A stretch of 64,000 nt of DNA from JADGHX01 sp963837755 (GTDB lineage Bacteria; Pseudomonadota; Gammaproteobacteria; Steroidobacterales; Steroidobacteraceae): contig CAWIOP010000001.1 of assembly GCA_963837755.1 (NCBI GenBank), forward strand, positions 1,798,001 to 1,862,000, in the 5' to 3' direction. Each line of letters begins with the position of its first letter. The first letter of the stretch is position 1. Both the position numbers and the translations under genes were made by a program. Below the pieces are notes generated by a model. The model was not told the origin of the DNA, made no database searches, and worked only from the letters and a program-made list of their open reading frames with translations. Of the stretch, positions 35,645 to 45,856 are shown piece by piece.

Positions 35645-36070
35645 TCACCTCGAGAGCTTGCGCATCATGCGCTCGAGAACAACAACGGCAAGGATCACGT
35701 GCCTCCGTTCGCCGATGATTGCCACCGCATCGAGAACGGCATCCTTCTTTACCAACGGCGTGAAGACGTTGTCGTACCAGGAAGCGATCGAGCAGGAGCG
35801 CCAGTAAAGCGCACCGCTGGTCCTGGCCGCTCTACGCGGTGATCGCGAGCGGTCGGCAGCTTGCAGCCCGCTGCCCTTGCAAGGGCAGCGTTCGAGCGGC
35901 GCGTCATAACACCCGTTCTCGACAGACCAGGACCAGAGCTCGGAGAAGCGCAGCTCGCCGGCGGACTCGATGGCAGACCAGAGCAAGGTGCGCGCGGAGA
36001 TCAGGGCCGCGCGCAACGACGGTGTGAGGTCCGACCGCGCGAGCTGTCGATCGAGGCCGGCCGCCATCAT
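35645..36070 (-). CDS. Hypothetical protein, possibly a broken gene
   Basis: 141 codons; the frame is open upstream of the ATG (GELLIQIGQILKSKDWQQAM), so the 5' end is unsure. Helical composition with SLRAALISARTLLWSAIESA. The middle (CPCKGSGLQAADRSRSPRRA) looks non-coding and contains a perfect 20-bp palindrome at 35870-35889. The C-terminal part (SWYDNVFTPLVKKDAV ... ILAVVVLERMMRKL) looks coding again. Possibly a gene with an inserted or rearranged middle. No family recognised. Confidence 0.35.
   Translation of the reverse strand: MMAAGLDRQLARSDLTPSLRAALISARTLLWSAIESAGELRFSELWSWSVENGCYDAPLERCPCKGSGLQAADRSRSPRRAARTSGALYWRSCSIASWYDNVFTPLVKKDAVLDAVAIIGERRHVILAVVVLERMMRKLSR
35870..35889. repeat. 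Perfect 20-bp palindrome
   Basis: GCTGCCCTTG directly followed by its exact reverse complement, with no loop. It lies inside a doubtful reading frame. It could be a protein-binding site or the scar of an insertion. Confidence 0.6.
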
Positions 36071-36151
36071 CGCCTGCTGCCAGTCCTTGGACTTCAGAAT
36101 CTGGCCAATCTGAATTAGTAGCTCACCAGGCCGTAATTGCCCGATCCCGCG

Positions 36152-36470
36152 TCAGGGGAACCACACCAACCCAATTAGCGCATGCAGCGTCCGCACGTCT
36201 GTTTCTATCCGGGTGTCCGGCGCCAGATCGATACCAAGTGTTCCGTCGTCAAACTTCGCCTGCATGAGCACCCCGAAATGACGTGAAATCCGGTACTGGG
36301 TGCCGGCGAACAGTTGATAGCCCCAGCCAGCGAGCTGGTAGTCACCGCTTGCCGAAACCCCATTGATCGTGCCTTCTGCGTGCGGCAAGTACGCCACCAC
36401 ACCGGCGCCGACGTATGGCCAGCAACGCGGACGCGTAGATGTGACGACGCAGCCGTGTGGAATAGTTCAT
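36152..36470 (-). pseudogene. C-terminal fragment of an outer-membrane beta-barrel protein
   Basis: The minus-strand frame WPYVGAGVVAYLPHAEGTINGV, GYQLFAGTQYRISRHFGVLM, then HALIGLVWFP to the stop, has the alternating strands and terminal aromatic of a small 8-stranded OmpW/OmpA-like barrel. The frame begins after a stop near 36472 and has no start or signal peptide. Only fragments of the N-terminal part appear further upstream. Probably a truncated gene; 36470-36839 holds nothing else I can support. Confidence 0.5.
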
Positions 36471-36839
36471 CGCACGATACCGCCGGTCAGCCGCGCGACC
36501 TCGAAGAGTTCGTCCAGGCCACGCCCACGTTCAGGCTGCGCGGCAGCCACCGTCCCGGCTCCAGGCCTGCCCCTATCGAAGCTCAATGGTAGATCGTGCG
36601 ACGGATTTCCAGTCGCAACAGCGTCAAACTCCGGGGCAGCTGGAGCGGATGCGCAAATCGGTGAGCCGGTGCACGCTCTCGCTGGCGCAAGCTGAAGCTG
36701 TTCCGGCGCCGACATCGTTACGGCCACAGACACACATGAGCTTGCTGATGCGCCGTGGCTGTATCGGTTGGCTCGTCACGACGTCAGGCCTATGCCGCTC
36801 AAGTCTTTCGCTCTGAAGCACGACCGATGAGGCCATCCG

Positions 36840-37919
36840 ATGCGCCCCGTACTGTTTTTCGATCCGGTGTGCAGAACGCCCTATAGCACGCGAACTCGGC
36901 AGGAGGTCGCCATGGCAGGCACCGAAGCCACCGTTTCGCGGGTCGCGGATGCTTTGGGCGCTCTGGTCATGCAGCAGTATCGCTGCGTCGGAGAGGGCCG
37001 CTATATTCCCCCGAGCCGAATCCAGAACGTGGAGCAGGTGGTCCTGCTGCGCGATGCGCGCCGACTGAAGGAGATGCACGATCTCTTTCCGCACGCGCGC
37101 CTGTATCTGTGGCTGCACGATCGGATTCGACCGGGCCGCAAGCATGGGCGGCGTCTCGCGGCGCAGGCACATCTGATCCGAAAGCTAGCCCTGACCATCG
37201 TGTGCGTATCGGACTGGCAGCGCCGCGGAGCCGAGGGCGTATTGAAGCGCATGCCGGGTTGCGAGCACGTACGAGTGCGCACGATATACAACGCAATCGA
37301 AGACACACTGGCGCCGAATGGCGCGCTGGTGGACCCCTCGAAGCTCGTATTTTTTTCGTCGCCCAACAAAGGGCTTGCTTACACGCTGGACGCCTTCCGG
37401 GTGCTGCGCCAAAGTATGCCCGACCTGCGTCTGCTCGTCGGCAACCCGGGCTACAAGGAACTGCCGCGGATCGACATCGACGGCGTCGAATGGCTCGGCG
37501 CCTTGCCGAACGCGAGAATTCTCGCCGAGGTACGCACGGCCCTGTGCGTGTTGCATCTCAACTTCGTGCTGGCGGAGACCTTCGGCCTGGTGTTTGCGGA
37601 GGCAAACGCGGTGGGCACGCCGGTGCTGACGCATGATTGTGGCGCGGCGTATGAAGTGCTCGCGGACTCGCGACAGATCCTCCCTGTATTGCCGGGCCAG
37701 CGAACATACGAGCGCGCGGCGCGCATGCTGCCTTTGAACTGGCGTGCCGCGAGTGCTCAATGTGCCGCGAAGCTCGGCATCTTCGAGCCCTACATCGAGC
37801 GCATACACGCGTGGCGAGAGGGCGAACGCCCGCGCACGGGCCCCGACAAGAGGTTTCGGTTCAGCTCGATTGTCGAGCGATGGCGCGCGCTGTTGGCGGA
37901 TGAGCCTGCGGAAGGGTAG
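36840..37919 (+). CDS. GT4-like glycosyltransferase
   Basis: 359 aa. The C-terminal Rossmann domain is recognisable: VFFSSPNKGLAYTLDAFRVL (sugar-nucleotide region), VEWLGALPNARILAEV and the family motif ETFGLVFAEANAVGTPVLTHDCGA with its EX7E-like acidic pair. The N-terminal domain (LYLWLHDRIRPGRKHGRRL, IVCVSDWQRRG) binds the acceptor. Retaining GT4 enzymes build polysaccharides or glycolipids; no sugar-synthesis genes flank it, so the acceptor is unknown. Confidence 0.8.
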   Translation: MRPVLFFDPVCRTPYSTRTRQEVAMAGTEATVSRVADALGALVMQQYRCVGEGRYIPPSRIQNVEQVVLLRDARRLKEMHDLFPHARLYLWLHDRIRPGRKHGRRLAAQAHLIRKLALTIVCVSDWQRRGAEGVLKRMPGCEHVRVRTIYNAIEDTLAPNGALVDPSKLVFFSSPNKGLAYTLDAFRVLRQSMPDLRLLVGNPGYKELPRIDIDGVEWLGALPNARILAEVRTALCVLHLNFVLAETFGLVFAEANAVGTPVLTHDCGAAYEVLADSRQILPVLPGQRTYERAARMLPLNWRAASAQCAAKLGIFEPYIERIHAWREGERPRTGPDKRFRFSSIVERWRALLADEPAEG

Positions 37920-38288
37920 GTGCATCCCGATCAGTCGATGAGCTTTCCAACGTGCCCGGCCGATCGCTGCGCCTTGAAGAAAGCGGGCGCGTGCCTTCGC
38001 GACGGTCAACCCGACATACGGACCGACACGTCAGTCGCTTGAGAACTATAAGTCTTTGACATATAAGGTTATCGTGGGAAATTAAAAGGCGCCAATCAAC
38101 CCGCCAATTCGGGCGCCAAAATGCACGTCACGGTTGCTGAGCTTTTTCTGCCGGATATTTTCTCTGGCCTTGCTTCTCGCAGGACGCCTTCTTGTCGTGC
38201 TGGGCGGATTCGAGCCCCTGAAGTTGACTTCGTACCCGGCGATGACTGAATCTGTGGCTCCGCACGCACTGAGCGGGAGCTCGCTTCG
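37920..38288. other. AT-richer gap upstream of the first Cus operon
   Basis: No gene supported. At 38056-38061 there is a perfect TTGACA followed by an AT-rich run (to about 38087), a possible promoter reading toward the metal-efflux genes. The -10 hexamer is poor. A GGATTCGAGCCCC stretch near 38208 looks like an antisense T-loop but does not pair as a tRNA. Confidence 0.4.
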
Positions 38289-38681
38289 TTGTTCCGTCGG
38301 TTGGCAGCATCACTCGTTTTGTGGGTTGGCGTACTCGGCGTCGCGTCGCCGGCGCTTGCCTGTGCGGCGATCGGCGCGCTCGAGCGAGACTGCTGCCCGC
38401 AAGGGTCGCCGTCGCCATGTGGCGGAGCCGGTGGTGATATTGCCGACGCGCTGTGCTGTGTGGTCGCGCCTGCTTCATCTCAGGCCGTTGCTGCGGAAGC
38501 CACTCGCATTCAGATTGCGCGAGCGGACCACTCGGGCTCACCCGACCCGCTCATCCTCTCCGCCTGGCTCGCGACGTTCGCCACGGGTGCCTCACCACCC
38601 CACCGCATTTCAACGCCGTGGTTGTCATACCGCAGTGATGCGACGCTGACATACCTTCGCACGGGGCGTCTGCGCCTCTAA
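38289..38681 (+). CDS. Small cysteine-rich secreted protein of the Cus cluster
   Basis: 130 aa from a TTG with GGGAG 9 nt upstream. Signal peptide ending SPALACAA. The mature N-terminal part carries Cys clusters (ERDCCPQGSPSPCGG, ALCCVVAP), then a low-complexity tail. Similar short Cys-rich exported proteins precede CusCBA/CzcCBA genes in other proteobacteria (recalled, not searched). A periplasmic metal-binding or sensing role is inferred from the cysteines and the neighbours. Confidence 0.6.
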   Translation: MFRRLAASLVLWVGVLGVASPALACAAIGALERDCCPQGSPSPCGGAGGDIADALCCVVAPASSQAVAAEATRIQIARADHSGSPDPLILSAWLATFATGASPPHRISTPWLSYRSDATLTYLRTGRLRL

Positions 38682-38893
38682 GTCTCGCTCCCGCATGACC
38701 GGCCTTGCGCCGGTTATTTCATCGCGATCGATCCCGTCGAACGGCGCGCACGCCGCGCGCGTTGCCGGACTTTTCGATCGCGCTGTTGGACTTCACGTGT
38801 CCGATGAATCGGGAGCCTTCATGAACGCAATCCAGCGTATCCCGCAGGTACTGGGCTCGCCGTGTTCGCTCGGACACTTGCCGGAGCACCCGC

Positions 38894-40147
38894 ATGCGGT
38901 GGCATCGATATCTGCTGTTTCTCCTGGTCAGCGTCAGCCCCTCTGCATTCGGCGCCGATGATCAGGCCTTGTCGCTTGATTCGGCCGTAGCGCAGGCGCT
39001 GGAGCGAGCCCCGCAGCTCAGTGCCGGGACCGCGAGCGTGGATGTAGCGCAGGCACTCGCGATGAGCGCGGGCCGGCTGCCCGATCCTGCACTGGTGGTT
39101 GGAATCGATAACCTGCCGGTGAATGGGCCGGATGCGTACTCGACGACGCGCGACTTCATGACCATGCGGAAGATCGGCGTGATGCAGGAGTTTCCGTGGG
39201 GTGAGAAGCGGCGACTTCAGCACCAGCGAGCCGAAGCGGGGGCCGATCTCGCCATCGCGGAGCTGGCACAGACGCGGCTGGAAGTCGCGCGCGAAGCTGC
39301 GCGAGCCTGGATTCGCCTGGCGACCGCGAACACCTCGCTCGAGGAACTGCGGGCGTTGCAGTCCGAGATTGATCTCAGCGCCGCCTCGGCACGGGCAGCC
39401 GTCGCGGCGGGGCGCTCTTCAGGTGCTGAAGCGCTCGCGGCTGAAGCGGCGGTTGCCCGTCTGAAGAATCGCATCCTGCAGATGCAGGGTGAAGCGCGCG
39501 GCGCGCAGGCGGAGCTCGGTCGGTGGATTGGCGAGGATGCGAATCGCCCGCTCGCATCGCTCCCCGCGTTCGATCAGCTTCCGGTGCCCGCGGCGGCGTT
39601 GCTCAAATCACCGCATCTGCACGCCGCCATTGTGCCGTTCGAGGCGCGTCTTGCGAGCGCGCGCACGGATGTGGCGCTCGCTCGTGCAGAACGACGTCCC
39701 GATTGGAGCGCTGAGCTGTCGTTTGCCAAGCGCGGCCCCGATTTCTCCGACATGGCCTCCCTGCAATTCACCGTGGGTCTTCCGCTCTTTGCGAAGAGCC
39801 GGCAGAACCCCGTGATTGCCGCACGCAGTGCGGAGCTCAAGCGCGTGGAAGCGGATCGCGAGACGGAGATCCGCATGCACACAGCCGAGCTGGAGCGGAT
39901 GGTGATCGGGTGGCAGCAGTTGGGCGAGCAGTTGAAGCAGTACCAGAGTGAGCTCGTACCCCTCGCCCGCGAGCGCTCCCGCGTTGCGCTGGCGTCATAC
40001 CGAGCCGGCAGCTCTGATCTGAAGCTCGCACTCGATGCCTACCAGGATGAGATCAATCTTCTGATCGATCGGGCGGCCCTGCAGAACGAGCGTGGTCACG
40101 CGTGGGCGTTCCTTCGCTACCAGGAAGCCGAGCATCTGCACCCGTGA
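38894..40147 (+). CDS. cusC: CusC/CzcC-type outer-membrane efflux channel
   Basis: 417 aa; signal peptide ending SPSAFGADD. TolC-family helical repeats are visible (LDSAVAQALERAPQL ... LPDPALVVGIDNLPV ... VMQEFPWGEKRRLQHQRAEA, and the mirrored VGLPLFAKSRQNPVIAARSA). It is the outer-membrane component of the RND metal exporter encoded with the next two genes; 13 bp separate it from cusB. Confidence 0.9.
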   Translation: MRWHRYLLFLLVSVSPSAFGADDQALSLDSAVAQALERAPQLSAGTASVDVAQALAMSAGRLPDPALVVGIDNLPVNGPDAYSTTRDFMTMRKIGVMQEFPWGEKRRLQHQRAEAGADLAIAELAQTRLEVAREAARAWIRLATANTSLEELRALQSEIDLSAASARAAVAAGRSSGAEALAAEAAVARLKNRILQMQGEARGAQAELGRWIGEDANRPLASLPAFDQLPVPAAALLKSPHLHAAIVPFEARLASARTDVALARAERRPDWSAELSFAKRGPDFSDMASLQFTVGLPLFAKSRQNPVIAARSAELKRVEADRETEIRMHTAELERMVIGWQQLGEQLKQYQSELVPLARERSRVALASYRAGSSDLKLALDAYQDEINLLIDRAALQNERGHAWAFLRYQEAEHLHP

Positions 40148-40160
40148 ACCAGGACATCAC

Positions 40161-41411
40161 ATGAATCGCACAAAACTTCTCGTTCTGTTGCTGGCTGTCC
40201 TGTTTGCAGGCGCCGGTATCGGCTATTGGCTCGCCCACGTCGAGGCATCCTCGGCCGGTGAAACGGCAGCGAGCGCCGCCAGGAATGCGGAGCAGCCCAA
40301 GCGGAAGGTTCTCTACTGGCACGATCCGATGGTGCCGGGCGTGAAGTTCAACAAGCCCGGCAAGTCGCCATACATGGACATGCAGCTCGTGCCCGTGTAC
40401 GCGGATGAGGAGGGCGGCGCGGCGGTGCGCGTTAGCGCCAATGTGTCCCAGAGCCTGGGTATTCGCGTTGGCAAAGTCGAGAAAGCAGTACTTCGCCCGC
40501 ACCTGACTGCCGTCGGAAGTGTCGCGTTTGATGAGCGACGGCTCGCGCTCGTGCAGGCACGAACCGAAGGCTATATCACGCGCCTTCACGTGCGGGCGCC
40601 GCTCGAACACGTAAGACGCGGCCAGCCGCTCGCCGATGTCCTGTCCCCACAATGGCAGTCTGCACAGGAGGAGTACCTGGCGTTGCTTGATGCGCAAACC
40701 GAACGGGGTCAGTCGATCCGGCAAGCAGCGCGTCAGCGACTAAGTGTGCTCGGCGTGCCCGGGGAGACCATTCGCGCGGTCGAGCGGGATCGCAGGGTGC
40801 GTGCTACCACGACCCTCTTTGCGCCGACCGATGGCGTCGTCACCGAGCTTGCCGCGCGCGAAGGCACCGCGTTCATGGCCGGCGCACCCCTGTTTCGCAT
40901 CAACGGTCTGCAGACCGTCTGGGTGAACGCGCAGGTTCCAGAAGCGCAGGTCTCGATGATCCCGCAAGGATCGAGCGTTACGGCGCGGGCGACGGCATGG
41001 CCGGCGATGACGTTTGCCGGTGCCGTGGTTGACTTGCTGCCGGATGTCGACGTGCAGACCCGCACGCTGCGCGCGCGCATCGTCCTTCAGAACCCCGAGC
41101 GCAAGCTGACGCCCGGAATGTTCGTCTCACTCGAATTCACCGGCAAGGCGGCGGCGCCTCAACTCGTCGTGCCGAGTGAGGCCGTCATCATCACGGGTGA
41201 GCGCACCGCGGTGATCGTCGTACGGGAGGACGGCGGGTTCGACGTGGCGGATGTGACCGTGGGAACTGAAGTGGACGGCAAGATCCCAGTACCGTCGGGA
41301 CTGAGGGAAGGCCAATCGATCGTGCTCTCCGGTCAGTTCCTGATCGATTCGGAAGCGAGTCTCAAATCCACGGTGTCGCGACTGTCATCACCTGCGGAGC
41401 CGCGTCCATGA
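40161..41411 (+). CDS. cusB: CusB-type periplasmic adaptor
   Basis: 416 aa; ATG at 40161. N-terminal membrane anchor, then a heavy-metal-binding domain with the pattern YWHDPMVPG ... GKSPYMDMQLVPVY (Met- and His-rich, as in CusB). Lipoyl/hairpin domain (YITRLHVRAPLEHVRRGQPL) and beta-barrel domain (TLRARIVLQNPERKLTPGMF) follow. It links the inner-membrane pump to the outer-membrane channel. The stop overlaps the cusA start (ATGA). The YMDM motif favours copper or silver as substrate. Confidence 0.9.
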   Translation: MNRTKLLVLLLAVLFAGAGIGYWLAHVEASSAGETAASAARNAEQPKRKVLYWHDPMVPGVKFNKPGKSPYMDMQLVPVYADEEGGAAVRVSANVSQSLGIRVGKVEKAVLRPHLTAVGSVAFDERRLALVQARTEGYITRLHVRAPLEHVRRGQPLADVLSPQWQSAQEEYLALLDAQTERGQSIRQAARQRLSVLGVPGETIRAVERDRRVRATTTLFAPTDGVVTELAAREGTAFMAGAPLFRINGLQTVWVNAQVPEAQVSMIPQGSSVTARATAWPAMTFAGAVVDLLPDVDVQTRTLRARIVLQNPERKLTPGMFVSLEFTGKAAAPQLVVPSEAVIITGERTAVIVVREDGGFDVADVTVGTEVDGKIPVPSGLREGQSIVLSGQFLIDSEASLKSTVSRLSSPAEPRP

Positions 41412-44400
41412 TCGCGCGGCTCATTCGCTGGTCGCTCGAGAATCGGTTTCTCGTACTGCTGGCCACCGTGGCCGTTGCGGCGTGGGGCGTATGGTCCGTA
41501 ACGCGCACGCCGCTCGATGCACTGCCGGATCTCTCAGACGTGCAGGTCATCATCCGCACGCCGTATCCCGGGCAAGCCCCGCGCATCGTCGAGAATCAGA
41601 TCACCTATCCCTTGACGACCACGATGTTGTCCGTGCCGGGCGCCAAGACCGTACGCGGGTATTCGTTTTTCGGGGACTCGTTCGTCTACGTGCTGTTCGA
41701 GGACGAGACAGACCTCTATTGGGCGCGGTCCCGCGTGCTGGAATATCTCAATCAGGTACAGGGCCGGTTGCCCCAAGGCGTGCAGCCGTCGATCGGACCC
41801 GATGCGACGGGCGTGGGCTGGATCTACGAATATGCCCTCGTCGATCGAAGCGGACGCCTCGATATCTCGCGGTTACGGGCGCTGCAGGACTGGTTTCTGA
41901 AGTATGAGTTGAAGTCGGTGCCGAACGTTGCGGAAGTGGCAACGCTCGGTGGCGCCGTGCGTCAGTACCAGGTGATTCTCGACCCGAATCGCTTGCGCGC
42001 GTACGGCATTACCCATCGCGAGGTCATCGAGGCAATCCGCGGGGCGAATCAGGAAGCCGGCGGCTCGGTGCTGGAGCTTGCCGAAGCCGAGTATGTCGTG
42101 CACGCCACAGGCTACCTGCAGAACCTCGATGACTTCAGGAACATTCCGCTGCGCACGGGGGCTGGTGGCGTCCCACTCCGGTTGAGCGATGTCGCGCATC
42201 TTCAGATGGGGCCGGAGCTTCGTCGGGGCATCGCCGAGCTCGATGGGGAAGGCGAGGTGACCGGCGGCATCATCGTCATGCGCTCCGGAAAGAATGCGCT
42301 CGAAACCATCACGGCCGTGAAACGCAAGATTGCGGAGCTGAAGGCCGGACTTCCACCCGGCGTGGAGATCGTGGAGACGTACGACCGCTCGGGGCTCATC
42401 GAGCGGTCGGTGCGGAACCTCACCGGTAAGCTCCTCGAGGAATTTCTGGTGGTGGCGCTCGTGTGCCTTGCGTTCCTGTTCCACCTGCGCTCGGCCCTCG
42501 TCGCGATCGTGTCGCTTCCGCTTGGAGTCCTCGTCGCATTCATCATCATGTATTACCAGGGTGTCAATGCGAACATCATGTCCCTGGGGGGAATTGCGAT
42601 CGCCATCGGCGCCATGGTGGATGCGGCGATCGTCATGATCGAAAACATGCACAAGCACCTGGAGCGCTGGCGCGAAGAGCACGCCGGCGGCGAGCCCAGC
42701 AGCGCGGAGCATTGGGCGCTGGTCGGCGAAGCGAGCGTGCAGGTCGGGCCGGCGCTGTTCTTCAGCCTTCTCATCATTACGCTGTCCTTCATCCCGATTT
42801 TCACGCTCGAAGCGCAGGAGGGAAGACTCTTCGCGCCGCTCGCGTACACCAAGACCTACGCGATGGCCGCCGCCGCGGGGCTTGCGGTGACACTGGTGCC
42901 GGTGCTGATGGGGTACTTCATCCGAGGGAAGATTCCGCCCCGAGGAGCGCAACCCCCTCAATCGGTGGCTGGTGCGCGGCTATCGTCCCGTACTCGACCG
43001 CGTGCTCGCGCATCCGCGCACCACTATCGCCGTGGGCCTGGTGCTCCTGGCTTTGACGGTGGTGCCCATCCTGCGCCTGGGCGGGGAGTTCATGCCCCCA
43101 CTCGATGAAGGGGACCTGTTGCACATGCCCTCGGCGCTGCCGGGTCTGTCCGCCGGCAAAGCCTCGCAACTCCTGCAGCAGATGGATCGGCTCCTGATGA
43201 GCGTGCCCGAGGTCGATCGCGTGTTTGGCAAGATGGGCCGCGCGGAAACGGCGACGGACCCGGCGCCCCTCGAGATGACCGAGACGACGGTGCGGTTCAA
43301 ACCACGCGAACAGTGGCGCGCGGGCATGACGCCGGAGAAGCTGGTTGAGGAGCTCGATCGGACGCTGAAACTCCCGGGGCTCGCGAACGTCTGGATTCCG
43401 CCGATTCGCAATCGCATCGATATGCTGGCCACCGGCATCAAGACTCCCGTCGGCGTCAAGGTCGCGGGAACCGATCCGACCGTCATCGACCAGATCGCGC
43501 TGCGCGTGGAGCAGGTAGTGAAGACCGTGCCCGGGGTGACCTCCGCACTGGCGGAGCGCTCGACCGGCGGGCGTTACATCGAAGTGAACATCGACCGGGA
43601 TGCCGCCGCACGCTACGGAATGAACATCGCGGACGTGCAGAGTGTCATCAGCGCGGCGGTCGGCGGGGAAACCGTGGCAGAGACCGTCGAGGGCCTGCAG
43701 CGCTTCCCGATCAGCGTGCGTTATCCGCGTGAACTGCGCGACTCGCTCTCGAAGCTCAGGCAGTTGCCGATCGTGACGAGCGAGGGGGCGCAGATCACGC
43801 TGGGAACCGTTGCCGATCTGCGCATCACCAGCGGCCCACCAATGCTGCGCAGTGAAAACGCGCGGCTCTCCGGGTGGGTGTATGTGGACCTGCGTGGCCG
43901 GGACCTGCAGTCCGCGGTCGAGGATATGAAGGCGCGCGTGGCGCGCGCGGTGCGACTCCCGGGCGGCTACTCGATCACCTGGTCAGGGCAGTTTGAGTAT
44001 CTCGAGCGTGCGAAGGCGAGACTGCGGATTGTCGTTCCCTTCACGCTGCTGGTGATCTTCGTGTTGCTGTACCTCACCTTCCGCCGGTTGGATGAGGCGC
44101 TGCTGATCCTGGGCACGCTGCCGTTCGCCGTGATCGGCGGATTCTGGTTCATCTATGTCCTGGGCCACGATGTCTCGATCGCGACCGCCGCGGGTTTCAT
44201 CGCCCTCGCGGGCGTGGCTGCCGAATTCGGTGTGGTGATGCTCATCTATCTCAAGCACGCGTGGGAGGCGCGCCTTGCCGCCGGCCACACTCCCACGTAC
44301 GAGCTCCTCGACGAGGCGATCCGCGAGGGTGCGGTGTTACGTATTCGCCCGAAGGCCATGACTGTCAGCGTCATCATCGCGGGCCTCCTGCCGATCATGT

Positions 44401-44582
44401 GGAGCCATGGCACGGGGTCTGAAGTGATGCAGCGGATTGCCGCGCCGATGATTGGCGGAATGATTACGGCGCCGCTGCTGTCGCTCTTCGTCATTCCGGC
44501 CGCCTACCAAATGCTTCGTCGCCGTCAGTGTGTGCGCGCGGAGCCAGCGGGCGCACATTCTTTCCGGGTTGCAGGCGAATGA
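41408..44582 (+). pseudogene. cusA: CusA-type RND metal pump, single frameshift
   Basis: The two parts overlap in different frames: 41408 to about 42940, and about 42942 to 44582. Part one begins MIARLIRWSLENRFLVLLAT with the porter domain and TM2-6 (IMSLGGIAIAIGAMVDAAIV). Part two continues EERNPLNRWLVRGYRPVL to the C-terminus. Removing one C from the four-C run at 42938-42941 restores a normal 1057-aa HME-RND pump. Apart from that base the gene looks under selection. It may be a recent mutation or an assembly error. With cusC and cusB it would export copper, silver or another divalent metal from cytoplasm and periplasm. Confidence 0.85.
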
Positions 44583-44591
44583 CGGGTCGTT

Positions 44592-44622
44592 CGCCATCCG
44601 TCAAACGAGCTGACGGATGGCG
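44592..44622. terminator. Bidirectional hairpin between cusA and the outer-membrane protein gene
   Basis: Perfect 12-bp stem (CGCCATCCGTCA and its complement) with a 7-nt loop, 10 bp after the cusA stop. It separates two convergent operons. Confidence 0.7.
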
Positions 44623-44686
44623 CGCGAGTAAGCCCAATTGCCTGACCGTGCCGCATTACACCCGTGCGGATCCTCGGCCGGGGTGT

Positions 44687-45856
44687 TCAGTCGAAGGCTT
44701 TGCGAAGACCGACCAGGGCCTGGTATCCGTCGTAAGAGAAAAGATCGTTGCTGTCATTCCGATATGAGCTCCAGCGCGCCTCTGCGAACAATCGCACGTC
44801 GTACACTTTGAGCCCTGGCATCAGATTGCTGTATTGAGCGACCAGCGAATAGCCTTCGCGCTGCACGGCTTCTTCGTTGAGTTGCTGGCTGCCCGCAGGG
44901 ATGCGGTCGTACTCGCGCGAGCTCCACGTGGCTTCAAGTGAATAGCGCGCGCTGTTGGCGACACGGGAAGTCCATCCGAGGCCGATCTCAGTCGTAGTCG
45001 AATCCCCATATCCCTGCTCGTTATCGCTGCGGTCCCGGAAGTCTGCGCGAACCTTCAAGGCGTGCCCGGGGCTGATCGCATATTCGTAGCGCGCATCGAG
45101 GCCGACATATCGGTACTCGAGGTCGGAGCCTGGGATATCCGTGCCGAGAAGATCGCTCGCGCGACGGTCACGGTAGCGCCTCGAGGTGAACGGGACGGAA
45201 AGCTCGAGCTCATGTCCTCGGCCCTGGAATGCGACACCGGGCTCGAGCGAGTACGCGCGGTAGTCCAGCCGATCCAGTCCGAGGCTTTCGTAGTCGTTGC
45301 GGTAGTCCTTGTTCGTGATGCCGGCGCCCACGAGTCCGCGGGTGTGCCGCGAGAAGGGCACGACGAGATGGGCGTCCAGCGTGGTCCGGCCGCTATCGAA
45401 GCGGTCACCGATCTCTACGCCACTACTTTGTGCAACCAGGCCGGTGGAGCGGCTGACATACGTCGAATCCTGCACGGTGTGCGCAAGCGCCCAGTCGAGC
45501 TCTGCGCCGCGCCGCGCCGCTTTGCGTTCGCCGCCGATGCGCACGCGGAACTGGTTCTCGTCGCCATCATCGACAGCGGACTCATGGACACGGGCCGCCA
45601 GACCCAGTTCGCCGCCCAACTTCCAGCGCCTGCCCACCCGGCCCTCGGCGGAGAATCCGGCGTCCACGTCGGTGAACATTCCGCCATTCTCGCTGAGGGC
45701 GTCATTGAGGCGGAAAACATTGGAGTCATAACCGGCCGCGGCTTTCACGTCGAGCGCGGTGGTCAAACCGGAGCTCGCTTCGGCCGATGCCGGAAGCGGC
45801 CCGGTCAGCAGCGCGGCTACGGCGATCGCAATCAGTCCGGTACGTTCAGGAAACAT
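44687..45856 (-). CDS. Outer-membrane beta-barrel protein, last gene of the five-gene operon
   Basis: 389 aa from ATG 45856, which has GAGGAG 6 nt upstream; an ATG at 45871 also exists. Signal peptide MFPERTGLIAIAVAALL ... PASAEA. The mature part starts with AAGYDSNVFRLNDA, typical of surface-exposed barrels that follow TPR proteins. About 14-16 alternating strands follow, ending YDGYQALVGLRKAFD. The start lies inside the end of the TPR gene (11-base overlap), so translation is coupled. Proposed role: outer-membrane pore or anchor for the product of the upstream ligase and scaffold (inference). Confidence 0.75.
   Translation of the reverse strand: MFPERTGLIAIAVAALLTGPLPASAEASSGLTTALDVKAAAGYDSNVFRLNDALSENGGMFTDVDAGFSAEGRVGRRWKLGGELGLAARVHESAVDDGDENQFRVRIGGERKAARRGAELDWALAHTVQDSTYVSRSTGLVAQSSGVEIGDRFDSGRTTLDAHLVVPFSRHTRGLVGAGITNKDYRNDYESLGLDRLDYRAYSLEPGVAFQGRGHELELSVPFTSRRYRDRRASDLLGTDIPGSDLEYRYVGLDARYEYAISPGHALKVRADFRDRSDNEQGYGDSTTTEIGLGWTSRVANSARYSLEATWSSREYDRIPAGSQQLNEEAVQREGYSLVAQYSNLMPGLKVYDVRLFAEARWSSYRNDSNDLFSYDGYQALVGLRKAFD

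Noticed and set aside
38200..38225. Antisense T-loop-like GGATTCGAGCCCC
   Set aside because: No pairing stems or tRNA body; no integrase next to it.
38894..38961. Alternative 88-codon frame from 38695 into the cusC start
   Set aside because: No motif or ribosome site; the signal peptide of the channel starts cleanly at 38894 in another frame.
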